DNA of 64,000 nt. It comes from Brachionus rotundiformis (Eukaryota > Rotifera > Eurotatoria > Ploima > Brachionidae). The DNA is taken from NCBI GenBank assembly GCA_016802295.1, contig JAESIW010000020.1, forward strand, positions 2,690,552-2,754,551, written 5' to 3'. Position numbers and translations under genes: made by a program. Below are positions 22,571-32,903 of this stretch, piece by piece (within the stretch, counting starts at the first letter, position 1; each line of letters begins with the position of its first letter). The notes beneath the pieces are model-generated. The model saw nothing but the letters and a program-made list of their open reading frames with translations. It ran no database searches and was not told the DNA's origin.

Positions 22571-25500
22571 ATGAAAATTTTTTCATTTATTTCACTAGTT
22601 TATCTTGTGTATTTAAATTTTTTAAATGCATCAAATTTAAACAAAGTATCGAGAAATGATTTTATTCCATATGGCGAAAGTTACAATGATTTTCTTTTTC
22701 CCAGAAAAGATGACGCTTCGGTCTCTTTCCCAATAGATGTTTACTTTAAGTTTTTTGATAAAACATATTCTCGTTTGTGGATTAATTCAAACGGAATAAT
22801 TTCTTTTGATGGCGAGGTTTTAAATTATACGGCTTTGCAATTTCCATTAGATAAATTCATCTCGATAGCTCCTTTTTGGGCAGATATTGACATAAGAGAA
22901 AATGGATTCATCTTCTATAGACAGATAAAAGACAACTATTCACTGAAAAAAATAAACGATGAAATCAATTTAGCATTATCAAATATAAATTTTGATTGCA
23001 AATGGGCGCTTCATGAAACATGGATTGATGTTCCAGAATACAAACAAGAAAATCCATATTCAGAAAATGTAAATACATTTCAGGTTGTGATAGCTACTGA
23101 TTTAAAATACTCATTTACAATTTTTAATTATGAAACTTTAACTTGGCCAGGAAAAGCCCAGGCTGGATTTAATTCAGGAGATGGAAATAATTTTTTAATT
23201 TTACCCGGCTCATTTACAAACGATATTGTAAAAATAGCTGAAAATTCGAATGTTGGAATAAAAGGAAAATGGATTTACAGAATTGATGGAAGTAAAATTG
23301 TTGAGGTAGAATGCTTGAGTGAAAATCTTGATATAAATCCGAGATCAGCTTTGTTTACTGGTGGTGAAGAAATGAATGTTACTGGCATTTGTTTCAAAGA
23401 AACTGATGATATTGAAATTATAATAAGTGAAAATTTAAAATTCAAATGTGAATACAAAGACAAAAAATTGTGTGTATTTAAAACTGATTTTTTAAGAAGA
23501 ACAGGCACTTTATCTCTTAAAGTATCTGTGAATCAACAAATAATCGCTCAAAGTACAATTGTTAGTGAGAAATTATCTTGGAAACAAAATATTTTCGGCC
23601 TCAATTCCTATTTATTTACCAATCAAACAAGTAATTTTCGAATTGAGTGGCCTAGTGATGGTACAACAGTTTACTCAGTTTATTTAATGGAAATTTTTGA
23701 AAGTACATCTAAATCAGTATTATTAAAAAGTCATATTAGAGCAAATTATACAATAATTGAAGCATCAGCTTTGTTTGAAGACTCATCAAATGATATAAGA
23801 TATTGTTTTATTATGATCAGAGATGAGTCAAGTTTTTTTTTGGAAATATCACTTTCAATTTTATATTTTAAAATGGCAAATTTCTAATATTGAATATCAA
23901 ATTCAACAATGGCAAAGTAGTCAATTTAATCCAACAATATTTGATCAAAACTTGCCATACTGTTGGCAATTTGTTCCACTTGATTCATTTAGTAATCTAC
24001 CATATTTGTATCACGACTTTTTCATCGATGAATTTTGCCATCCAGAAAATCCATCAGGTTGTAAGCTAAAATCAGATTCTTATGTGTGTTATAATTCTGG
24101 TTATTTTTATCCATATGAAAATTATTTTATTAGACGCCAGTGTTGCTATGGAAGAAATTACAAATTGAATAATTTAGCAGGTGGTTTGACCTACATGAAA
24201 ACAAATTTGATATGGGAGTATTTTCTAAATGACATAAGACCATTTCTATTAACTTGTATATTGTCTCAAAATAAACATCTTTACTTTGAAAAGAGACCAA
24301 TTGATTCAGGCAAGAGATGGCAGCCAGTTTTCTACGGCGGCTATTCTAGTTACTTTCATTCATTCGATAAAACTAAGTACACTTTCAATGGCTATGGAGA
24401 ATTCAATTTTATGTCTTTGAAAGAGGAAAATTTTTTTATCCAAACTCGACACACACCATTATTTTCACAAAGCACAAGTATAAGCTCAGTAACATATTTA
24501 AGAGCCATAGCTATTAAGGGAAATGCTGGAACCGACACACTTCAATTTGAAATAAATAACAAAAATGAATTACAAATGTATTTGAATGGTATCTTAATTA
24601 ATTTAAATGATTACAGAATAAATAGACCAGTTGAAGTAAATGGAGCATATATTTTTATTTCAAATAATTACCTAACAATAAATTATAATTTGGGTGTTAT
24701 GCTAGAGCTGAAATTAAATAAATACTCTGACTCTTTTTCTCTTTTTGTATCGGTTTCGGATAAATATATCGGTAAGTTAACAGGGCTCATATTGAGTCAA
24801 AATGGACAATTGATCTTTTAAAATTTATGCAAAAAAATATTTCTATGATCAGAACATTTTCCCCTATTTGTTAGATTATCAATTAAAAAAGCTAATTATG
24901 CAAAAAAAATTTTAAGCCTGTCTTTTTCTAAGTCTCACATTTTATTGGTTTGTATTGACCAATCGTGAAAAATTGCAATTTTTTTCTGAAAAAATTATTT
25001 ATTTAAATAAGTTTAAGTATATAAAGATAAAAAAAATTCAAATTAACATTATTTACAAAATTTATTTAGTTTGGTTTAACATTTGTCTTAAATTTCTTTT
25101 TCATTTTTTTAACATCGCTTTAAAAGCTTTTATTGAAATAAATTAATAAAATAAAGCACAAATTTAAATATGATTTATGCTAAAAAAAGATACAAAAAAA
25201 TATACAGTTAAATGTCCATTAAAAAATTAGTAATTAGTTAAGTTTATAAAAAAATACTTGGATTTTCTAATATACTAATTTCATGCGTAACATTAAAATG
25301 AGTTTTTTCTTCACGTTAAGTTCTTTGCAAAATTAGGTATTTTTCTGATCAAACCTTTATAATTCCCACGAAGGAAAGTCAAGATATTCCAGCACACTGA
25401 GCTGTTTTTTAACTGCTTTTAGAAGAATATCTTGTGTTTCATGTGTATTTGTTGGACCATTTTTAAGTGCAAGTTTTATAACAAAGGTCTAAACCTTGAA

Positions 25501-28500
25501 AATTTCTTTATTCTTAGTGCTCTTTTAATTGATAAATTTTGTCTTAACTCTAGTTCATTTAGTTTAATTATTTTTTTTAATTTAAAAGATAATTTAGGAA
25601 TTTCTAGCGCAACTTCGAATGGCATAGCCTTCTTTTCAGCCCTCTTGTTACAAATTTTTAATTTTAAAAAATTTAGATTAATTTAATAAAAAAAAGAAAA
25701 ACAATTTTTTTGTGTATTTTTACATTGTTAAGGCAATTCAGTTTATTCATCTTATTTTCACTAATAAAGACCAAATCTAGATGATATCGAAAAATCGATA
25801 TAAAAAGTAAAAATTTCTCTCTACTAAATAAATTATAATAAATTATAAAAACTTTCAAGTATGTTTTTACATACAATGAACCTAATATGTAATGGGAAAT
25901 ATGAATACATTAGAAAATGATGAATTTAAGCTTCCGAATGGCACTTTGATCAGTTTGAATTCGACTAATGACAAAGAAATTTTTTATAATTTTGGAAAAT
26001 ATTGGATAACAACTGAAGAAAGTTCAATATTTGCCTACAATGATGGAGAAACACATTTCTCCTATAAAAACTTGAGTTTTGTTCCTAATTTTATAAGTGA
26101 AGGATTTGAATTTAAAAACAAAACCATTGAGCTTATTGCTAAAAGCATCTGTCAAGAAAATATTGAATGCTTATTTCAGATATACATTTCAAATGATACT
26201 ATAAGATCTCAGATTTTACTAGATTTTGAAAACAGGACGATTTATCAAAAAGAATTAATTGAAAAGCAGACAAATTTGCTCTGTCCACCAGTTGATTTAT
26301 CAAATGGTAGGTTTAATATTTCATATGTAGCTAATCTTGGTCTGGTTTATTATTTTTCTTGTAACAATGAATATACTTTGGAAGGAGAGAGTATTATCAA
26401 ATGTTCGAATTTGAGCCAAATGCCATCGTGTATAAAAATCGAACCTGAAATTACTAGTTCATCAGATAAATATATGTCTACTCTAACTAGTTTTTTAGAT
26501 AAAAATATTTCTATAATTATTAGTTCTGAATCATTAATAGAATTAAAATCAACCACATCATACACCATAAATGAAATAATCGAAAGCAATATTTTAAATT
26601 TTGATAATTTATCAAGCTTAGATATCGTGAATGCAGAAAATTTAGAATTAAAAAAAAATTTCCCAGTGCCTGAAACAAGAATATTGATTACTGACTGGAG
26701 TTCAATAAGTAACAAAATTTTATTTTAGCCTTTTAATAATAAAAAATATGAAATTGAAAAATTTCATTCAAAATTTACAATACAAAAATTAAAAAATTTT
26801 AACTTAATTGCTCGATTTTTGTGACATGTTATTATATATATAGAATACTGGTTTTTATTTTCACACCTTTTTCGCTTTATGCGACATTTCCTTATAGTCG
26901 AAAAAGGCTTAAAAATGATTTCTTAAATAACTTGATTATTTTTTATTAGTTTTTGTCTAGTAGAAGATAAAGCATTTACAATTAAGAAATTTTTTATTTT
27001 ATTTAACGAATTTTAGGCAAGTATATGAAATAAGAAATTAAACAAATTTGTATTATAAATTTTGTTCTAAATGTCAAGAAATTTTTCTGCAAATGAAACA
27101 AAAATTTCTAAGGGCTCTTTAATAATTATGCCACGGAACCCATTATTATAGTAAAAAAAATAACAAATTATTAATAATATAAAAGTATAAAAACTAGGAG
27201 GAATAACCGGTCAATCAATTTAAAAATTAAATATTACAAAACTAATGTTTAAAAAAATTTTTCAATTTTTAATTAATGGCTCATGAATTTTGGAACAAAA
27301 ACAAACAAAATTTTAAATTTAAATAACAATTTGTCTACAAAATTGGCTCTATAAAAAAAAAAGGTGTAAGACCCTGGTAATTGTGAAATTTTGTACAAAA
27401 CAAACAAAGTTAAACAGCTTACTGCTAAAATTTGCAAAATATGTGAAAAATTAATTGAGTTTTTAATACTTTTATAAAGGATGCAATCTTGCAGACTTTC
27501 GCAGTTGGTGAAGCAAAATTTGTTTAAATTTGTTCTATTTTTAGCAAAATTTCTTGAAATTTAGAACTTAATTTATAAATATTTTTTTGTATCACCCAAA
27601 ATTTTTTAGTGCAAAACTCTTCAAGTGTAAATTACAATAAATTTTTTAGAAAAATGTCTAGAATTAAATTGAGTGATATATACTTTGTATGACTGATTAA
27701 TTAATAAGATTATCATTTTTTTAAAATATTGCAAGAGTTTTAAACTTACAGTCCAAAAATCTTGAATTCTGAAAATTTGCTTAACTCTTAGTAAAAATTG
27801 TTCCCAAATCACTGTCCATTTAAAATAATAATAAAACAAATTAGGAAAATTTTTTTTAGATTTGGAAACAAAAAATAAGAAAAAGTGTGTTGTACCGTTT
27901 GTTCATCAGAGTATACTTTACAATTTTTGCGGTCTGTTTGCAAACAAAATTCAATGTCAAATATCTCGCGACACAGAAGAATTTGATGAATGCTATAACG
28001 GGAACTTTTTACTAGCAAGTTCAGAAAACACCGATGGAGACATTTTTACTAGCAAAATGAATATTAATTTTAAATTGAAAGAAAACGGAAAATATTCTGT
28101 GAAATTCGTTGCAACCATAGTTTGTAATGAACCTAAATGTGAAGATGCTAATGATTTCATTAAAATTATACATACAAAAAAAGTTTCGAATGGAATATGC
28201 AAAATTGATGTTTTAGAGATAAATTTATCTAATATTGGAGAAAAAAATAAATGGTTAGAGAAAGAAGCAATTGTTGAAGAAGATTCTAATTCTTCACTTA
28301 ATGTATTTATAACAAATTTTCTACTAATTTATTTAAAGTAATTTTTTTAGATAACAATTGAGTTCGGCAGAAAGAAAAAATTTAAAAAAGTGGCTTATCT
28401 AGGCCTAGATGAATTAAAGATAGAAAAAATAGATGAATCGTCAAATATTCCATTGATTCTTGTTTCAGCAGGAGTACCTGTGGTTGGAGTTTCAAGTCTT

Positions 28501-29391
28501 TTAGCTTTAGTTTATTATTTCAAGGATAAACTCAAAGACATCAAAATTGTTAAATCTGTTTTTGAAAAAATTATAAAATTAAAAAAAAAACTACCTGATG
28601 AGTTAGATTTGAAAAATTTAGGGAATATTGAAAACTTAAAAAACAATCTTGAAGAAATAATTGAACAAAAAAAACAGGTTTTCGAAGATATTGAATTAGA
28701 TGATTCAAAAGAAGATTTTGAAAATGAAAACAATGATGAAAATACCAATACCTACATTAAATATATTCAAGATAGAAAAAGTTTAAAAAAAGAAAAATTG
28801 TTTACAGGCAAACTGAATGATTTTAGAGAAAACGATGAAGAAAATACCAAAACATACATGAAATATATTCAAAATGGAAATAGCTTAAAAAAAGAATACA
28901 ATAATAGAATGTTAGATCAAAATGTTAGTAGAATTTATTCTTCAAATGTATCGAAATTTAGTCATAGAGACAAAAAAATTCTATTAGGTGATGGAAATAA
29001 AAATAAGTATGGAAACTTGTCTTCAGTGAATGATGTGAATAGAAACTGTCCGCAGTGTAGAAATCTTGAATATTCAAGAATTTTTGAAAATGATAATATT
29101 AGAAATGATTTTACCGAAAACAGGATTGACTATAAGAGATATCAAAACCCAATAGTCATATTAGATAATAGATGTAGAGAATGTGATTTGAGGAGAGCTT
29201 TAAGTTTCGGTCAATTTATTGAATACCATGAAGATTTGTCTAGAAATAGAATTTTTCATTATAAATTAAATTGTAATGAATGCGAACATAGAATTACTTC
29301 TGATTTGAATCGACGCATAGATAACAATAATAATTTTAATAATTGGAAAATAATTCGAGCGATTATAAGAAAAAAACACAAAACAAAATAA
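22571..29391 (+). CDS. Mesh-like NIDO-AMOP-VWD-Sushi membrane protein
   Basis: ATG 22,571 opens a signal peptide (MKIFSFISLVYLVYLNFLNA). NIDO follows (LWINSNGIISFDG...APFWADIDI), then an IPT-like fold (NPRSALFTGGEEMNV), AMOP (Cys-rich, 23,960-24,250), VWD (24,250-24,787 continuing at 25,892 as MGNMNTLENDEF) and Sushi (CPPVDLSNGRF...YTLEGESIIKC). Exon 27,860-28,302 adds a MAM-like module completed from 28,351 (YLGLDELKI). Then come one membrane span (IPLILVSAGVPVVGVSSLLA) and a charged tail with CPQC, CREC and CNEC. NIDO-AMOP-VWD-Sushi is the order of Drosophila Mesh, a smooth septate-junction protein. Introns 26,709-27,859 and 28,303-28,350 are phase-consistent. A run of nine T at 23,833-23,841 breaks the frame by one base, and the 24,788-25,891 gap lacks standard splice sites. 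A junction or adhesion role is inferred. Confidence 0.8.
23833..23841 (+). other. Nine-T run at a one-base frame break
   Basis: Upstream the NIDO/IPT frame continues to a stop at 23,885. Downstream the AMOP frame is the next one over. The two frames overlap exactly across this homopolymer, and one T fewer would join them. No GT-AG intron fits here. Confidence 0.75.
24788..25891 (+). other. Unexplained interruption of the VWD domain
   Basis: The VWD domain runs to GKLTGL at 24,787 and resumes at MGNMN in 25,892. No AG acceptor lies immediately before 25,892, and the nearest upstream AG leaves an in-frame TAA. A canonical alternative exists (donor GTCAAA at about 24,795, acceptor TTAG at 25,913, in frame), but it would drop the well-conserved GNMN motif. 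The interval also holds two minus-strand open frames (25,476-25,670 and 25,357-25,488; PFEVALEIPKLSFKLKK and LSVLEYLDFPSWEL) of unknown origin. It could be an unusual intron or an insertion. Confidence 0.5.
25357..25670 (-). pseudogene. Unrecognised minus-strand coding-like fragment
   Basis: Two overlapping minus-strand frames read as ordinary, non-repetitive protein. The first runs ICNKRAEKKAMPFEVALEIP to RALRIKKFSRF. The second runs LALKNGPTNTHETQDILL to LDFPSWEL and a stop. They meet near 25,480 with a frame change, as in a decayed insert. I do not recognise the family. Confidence 0.3.
27099..27314 (-). repeat. Dispersed repeat, copy 1 (inverted relative to 32,153)
   Basis: This stretch, inside the 1.15-kb intron of the Mesh-like gene, is the reverse complement of 32,153-32,378 with few differences. 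Shared blocks include AAGGGCTCTTTAATAATTAT, AAAAGTATAAAAACTAGGAG and GGAACAAAAACAAACAAAAT. Copy 2 has a small insertion near ATGGGTTAATAATATA. No coding content. Confidence 0.88.
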
Positions 29392-30990
29392 TTCAAAATG
29401 AGTATTTGACTTTTTTTTAAAAAGTAAAAACATTTTTCTAGAAAAAAAAATCAAATAAAATATTTAAAATTATTAACGATTGATTGAAAAATTTTGAAAC
29501 AAAAACAAAACGTATATTTATGCGAAAATTCTTTAAAAAAATGGAACAAAAAAATTAAAACTATCAGAGTTAAATTATTTTATTTTTTTTATTTTCAGAT
29601 TTTATGAGCAATCAAATTTGAAACTTTTTTTGCTTATTTATATTAATTGTCTTCCAATTTTTGGATGATAAAGATTTTCAGTGAAAACTTTATTTTTTTT
29701 CGTTTATCTTACTTGAAAATATTAAAAATTATTATGGAAGCAAAACTTCTGATTATTTAAATCTAAAAGATATCTAATACGTGTTAAAAAAATCTATTTT
29801 ATTTCATGGCAAGAAATGGTCCAAAAATATTGTTTAATAAATCACTAAAAAAATTTCTTATTGAGCAAACGGGACCCATGGGAGTATGTGTCGATTAATC
29901 CATAATTGGGAATCCTTTAAGAAATTTTTTTAGATTTAGTTTTTTAAAAATTTGACGTGATCAAACATTGCAAAGCAAAAAATGCTGATTTTTAGTGTGA
30001 GTATGAGTGCTAAGCAGTCGGCAGATGATTGTGAGTTACTCACTCAAAAATTTTTTCACACTCATTTCACTGAAATTTTGAGCCACTCACATTCAAAAAA
30101 AAATTACCAAAAAATAATTGATTAAATAAAATACTTGTTTTTTTTTTCTTAAAAAAATTTTTCCTAAAATTTCTGGAATAAAATATTTTTAAAATTATAT
30201 GATTAAATAGTCAAGTTGGGATAATCGTTGATTAATAATAAAAAAAAGATATTAAAAGTTCGAAACCTAGTCGAGTTCGAATTTTTAAAAAAAATAAAAA
30301 AATAAACTTAAAAATCAATTAATCAATAATCAATGCATCTCTGGAATCTGTAATATAAATTCTCATAAAGATAAGCAATGAAAAATTTTTTTTCAATTTT
30401 TCCTTTTAAAAGGCAAATTTTCGTGAATTCGTGAAAGATTAAAATACTATAACCGATAAATTTCCTGAACCGTTCAGACAGGCAGGTTCAAGAATTAATG
30501 GAATTAATTTTTTTAATCTTTTTAAAATAAATAAAATTAATTAATTTAAAATCACTAACACAAAAATTAGAGTTTTGGAAAACCAGACTGATTTAATTTA
30601 CGTTCGGAGGTTATCTAGAAATTTTGCGCTATCATTCATGGTCTAAATCTTAGCCAGGTACAATCAACAAAAATTCAAATTGGTCAAGTAGTTGATGAAG
30701 TAAAATTAAAAAAAAATTATATTAGTTTAGTAAATTTTTTAAAGTATTGTTATAAGGCTGATTTACAAAATTAAATCAGTTGCTAGGCATTCCTCTACTT
30801 GTTTTAAAGATATTTTTATTGGGGTTAATTAATAAATTATTAGTTTTACTAGGATGGTATTTAAAGTAAATAGATTTTAAGTTTTAGAGTTGTTCTGTTT
30901 TGAATATAAAATAAAGAAATTAAAAACAATCTAATCTTTTCTTGATTCAATTATCAAAAGAATAAAGAAAATCACTCTACAACAACTTGA
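29392..30990. other. AT-rich intergenic stretch
   Basis: No gene recognised. At 29,995-30,095 there is a cluster of ACTCAC/GTGAG words in both orientations. Near 30,205-30,290 there is a weak tRNA-like pattern, discussed under rejected items. Confidence 0.4.
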
Positions 30991-31021
30991 CGCTGCGACT
31001 AATAGAACCGCAGAGAGAGAA

Positions 31022-31634
31022 ATGAATGTAAGTTCGTTTGGAAACAAACAAAGAGGACCTGCTAGACCAAAAAAAAATATCAAGAAGAGAAAAAGTATGT
31101 GAGGAAGATATCGAAGGTGAAGCAAAGGTTATGAATACTCGCTCAAATAACCTTCCGCTATATAATGGAACACCAGAAGTAGATTTTGAACAATGGCTTG
31201 CTGAATTTAAAACAAAAACCTCGAGAGTTAATGAAAAATGTAAGATAGAGCCTTTTAAAGTTCATATGGGATTGAAGGCACGGGAATATATGGAAGGCCT
31301 TAATGACCAAGATGTGGACACTTTTGATAAATTAAGTTTCGAGATGAGAAAACTATTTTGTAAGACAAATCCTGAGCATTATTTGTTAGAAATAACTAAG
31401 CTTAAACGTGACCCCTCCGAATCTTTTTCTCTTTCGCTTGAAGATAGCCAAAAAGTAAAGAAAGCTTATCATATGATTGCCGATCCGATTTTGTTAGAAA
31501 AATTGAAAAACTTTCTTAGCCGCAATTATAAAGAAAACCAACTAGTCTGCAAGATGGATTACATTTTGATGAGATTTTTGAAGTTGATAAAGAAAGGAAA
31601 TAAAAAGAGGAACAACTGTTTTTCAATGAGATAA
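31022..31634 (+). pseudogene. Ty3-type gag fragment
   Basis: The ORF contains LPLYNGTPEVDFEQWLAEF followed by K-V-H-M-G-L-K-A-R-E-Y and a helical region, the usual start of Ty3-like retrotransposon gag capsids. An ATG at 31,022 begins a basic leader (FGNKQRGPARPK) in a different frame. The two frames meet at a run of nine A (31,069-31,077). After 31,634 only scraps follow; no protease, polymerase or terminal repeat is seen. The copy is truncated and non-functional. Confidence 0.6.
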
Positions 31635-31786
31635 AATCTGTAGAGCCTGGTTCTTAAGGTGGTGACCAACAAAATACTTAAAGAGCTGATGCTAAAAAGA
31701 AGACAATCAATGATTCGAAAAATTTGTAGAACAACTCGACAACTTTATGTCAAAAATTAAACAAACAAGTAAACCAAGCGAAACTA

Positions 31787-32068
31787 TTGAGAATTTCATT
31801 GATTGTATTTCGTCTCCTTTGTGATAATCCGTTTCAATGCTGTGTCATGTTTCTTTCGCATCGGCTCATTCGTAGCCTCTTCGATCCCACCATCAGACGC
31901 ACAAGCTCTTTGTTAAGTCCGCTTAAGTTAGAGCCTCCTACTGAAAAGTACTCGTTTAGTTGCTGCTCGACATCAGCTTCCATTTATGATCCTCGAGAGA
32001 CTTGGATAAAACAATTCTTCAGTCACGAAGTAGTAGATCATCACTTGCCACAACTAACTAGTCTTTAA
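31787..32068. other. GC-richer segment, both strands open
   Basis: A segment of higher G+C with an open frame on each strand (plus 31,787-32,068; minus 31,834-31,983, starting MEADVEQQLNEYFSVGG). It sits between the gag fragment and a dispersed repeat, so it is probably retroelement debris. I recognise no domain. Confidence 0.3.
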
Positions 32069-32152
32069 TATTGCAAAAAAATCCTAATTCCTTTTTATCG
32101 TCTCTTTTAAGATACTTCTTCTCAAACTAAATCTTAAAAAAAATTTATACAA

Positions 32153-32378
32153 AAAATTTTGTTTGTTTTTGTTCCAAAATTCATAAGCCATTAACTAGAA
32201 ATTGAAAAATTTTTTTAAACATTACTTTTGTAATATTTAATTTTTAAATTGATTGGCCGGTTATTTCTCCTAGTTTTTATACTTTTATATTATTAATAAT
32301 TTGTTATTTTTTTTACTATAATAATGGGTTAATAATATATTAAAGGCATAATTATTAAAGAGCCCTTAGAAATTTTTG
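32153..32378 (+). repeat. Dispersed repeat, copy 2
   Basis: Inverted partner of 27,099-27,314, lying just downstream of the gag fragment. Together the pair bracket the last coding exons of the Mesh-like gene and the gag fragment. Confidence 0.88.
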
Positions 32379-32903
32379 CTTTAACTCAAAAATATTTAGA
32401 ATAAATTTTTTAAATATTTTTGGAAATTTTGAATTTCATACAAAACATCCGTTTTATTTTAATTCTTGACTGATTAGAAATGTATCAGTACAACTTTTTT
32501 ACAGGGGGGCAAAATTTTCATTGTTACAGGCCATACTCCTTTTCAAAAAAATAAGAATAAAAAAGTTCTTTCCAAGGAGTGATAAACATATTCATTATTC
32601 AAAATAAAAATATTTGATATAAAAATCTAAAATTTTTATTATGATTTGTAAATATTAAATAAGTTGAATACTTATTTTAAATATTAAAAAAATTTAGTAT
32701 TGTATTTAAAAATATTTTAAAATTTTTATTTAACAAATATATCATTGAGTTTTTACTATATTATAAAAAGTCTAAAAGTCTAAGCAAAAGTTATGTATTT
32801 AAATAATTTTAGTTTCTTTAAATTCGATTCTAAATATATATGTTTTTTTTTAAAATTGGCTTATTAAAAGGAAAATTACTGTCAATAACTATTTCACTTT
32901 GTT

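Noticed and set aside
26350..26715. 121-residue minus-strand ORF
   Set aside because: Shadow of the Sushi-domain exon of the Mesh-like gene, which has clear homology on the plus strand.
30205..30290. tRNA-like pattern (A-box-like TAGTCAAGTTGG and B-box-like AGTTCGAAACC)
   Set aside because: The T arm and acceptor stem do not pair, so at most it is a worn tRNA-derived repeat; not annotated.
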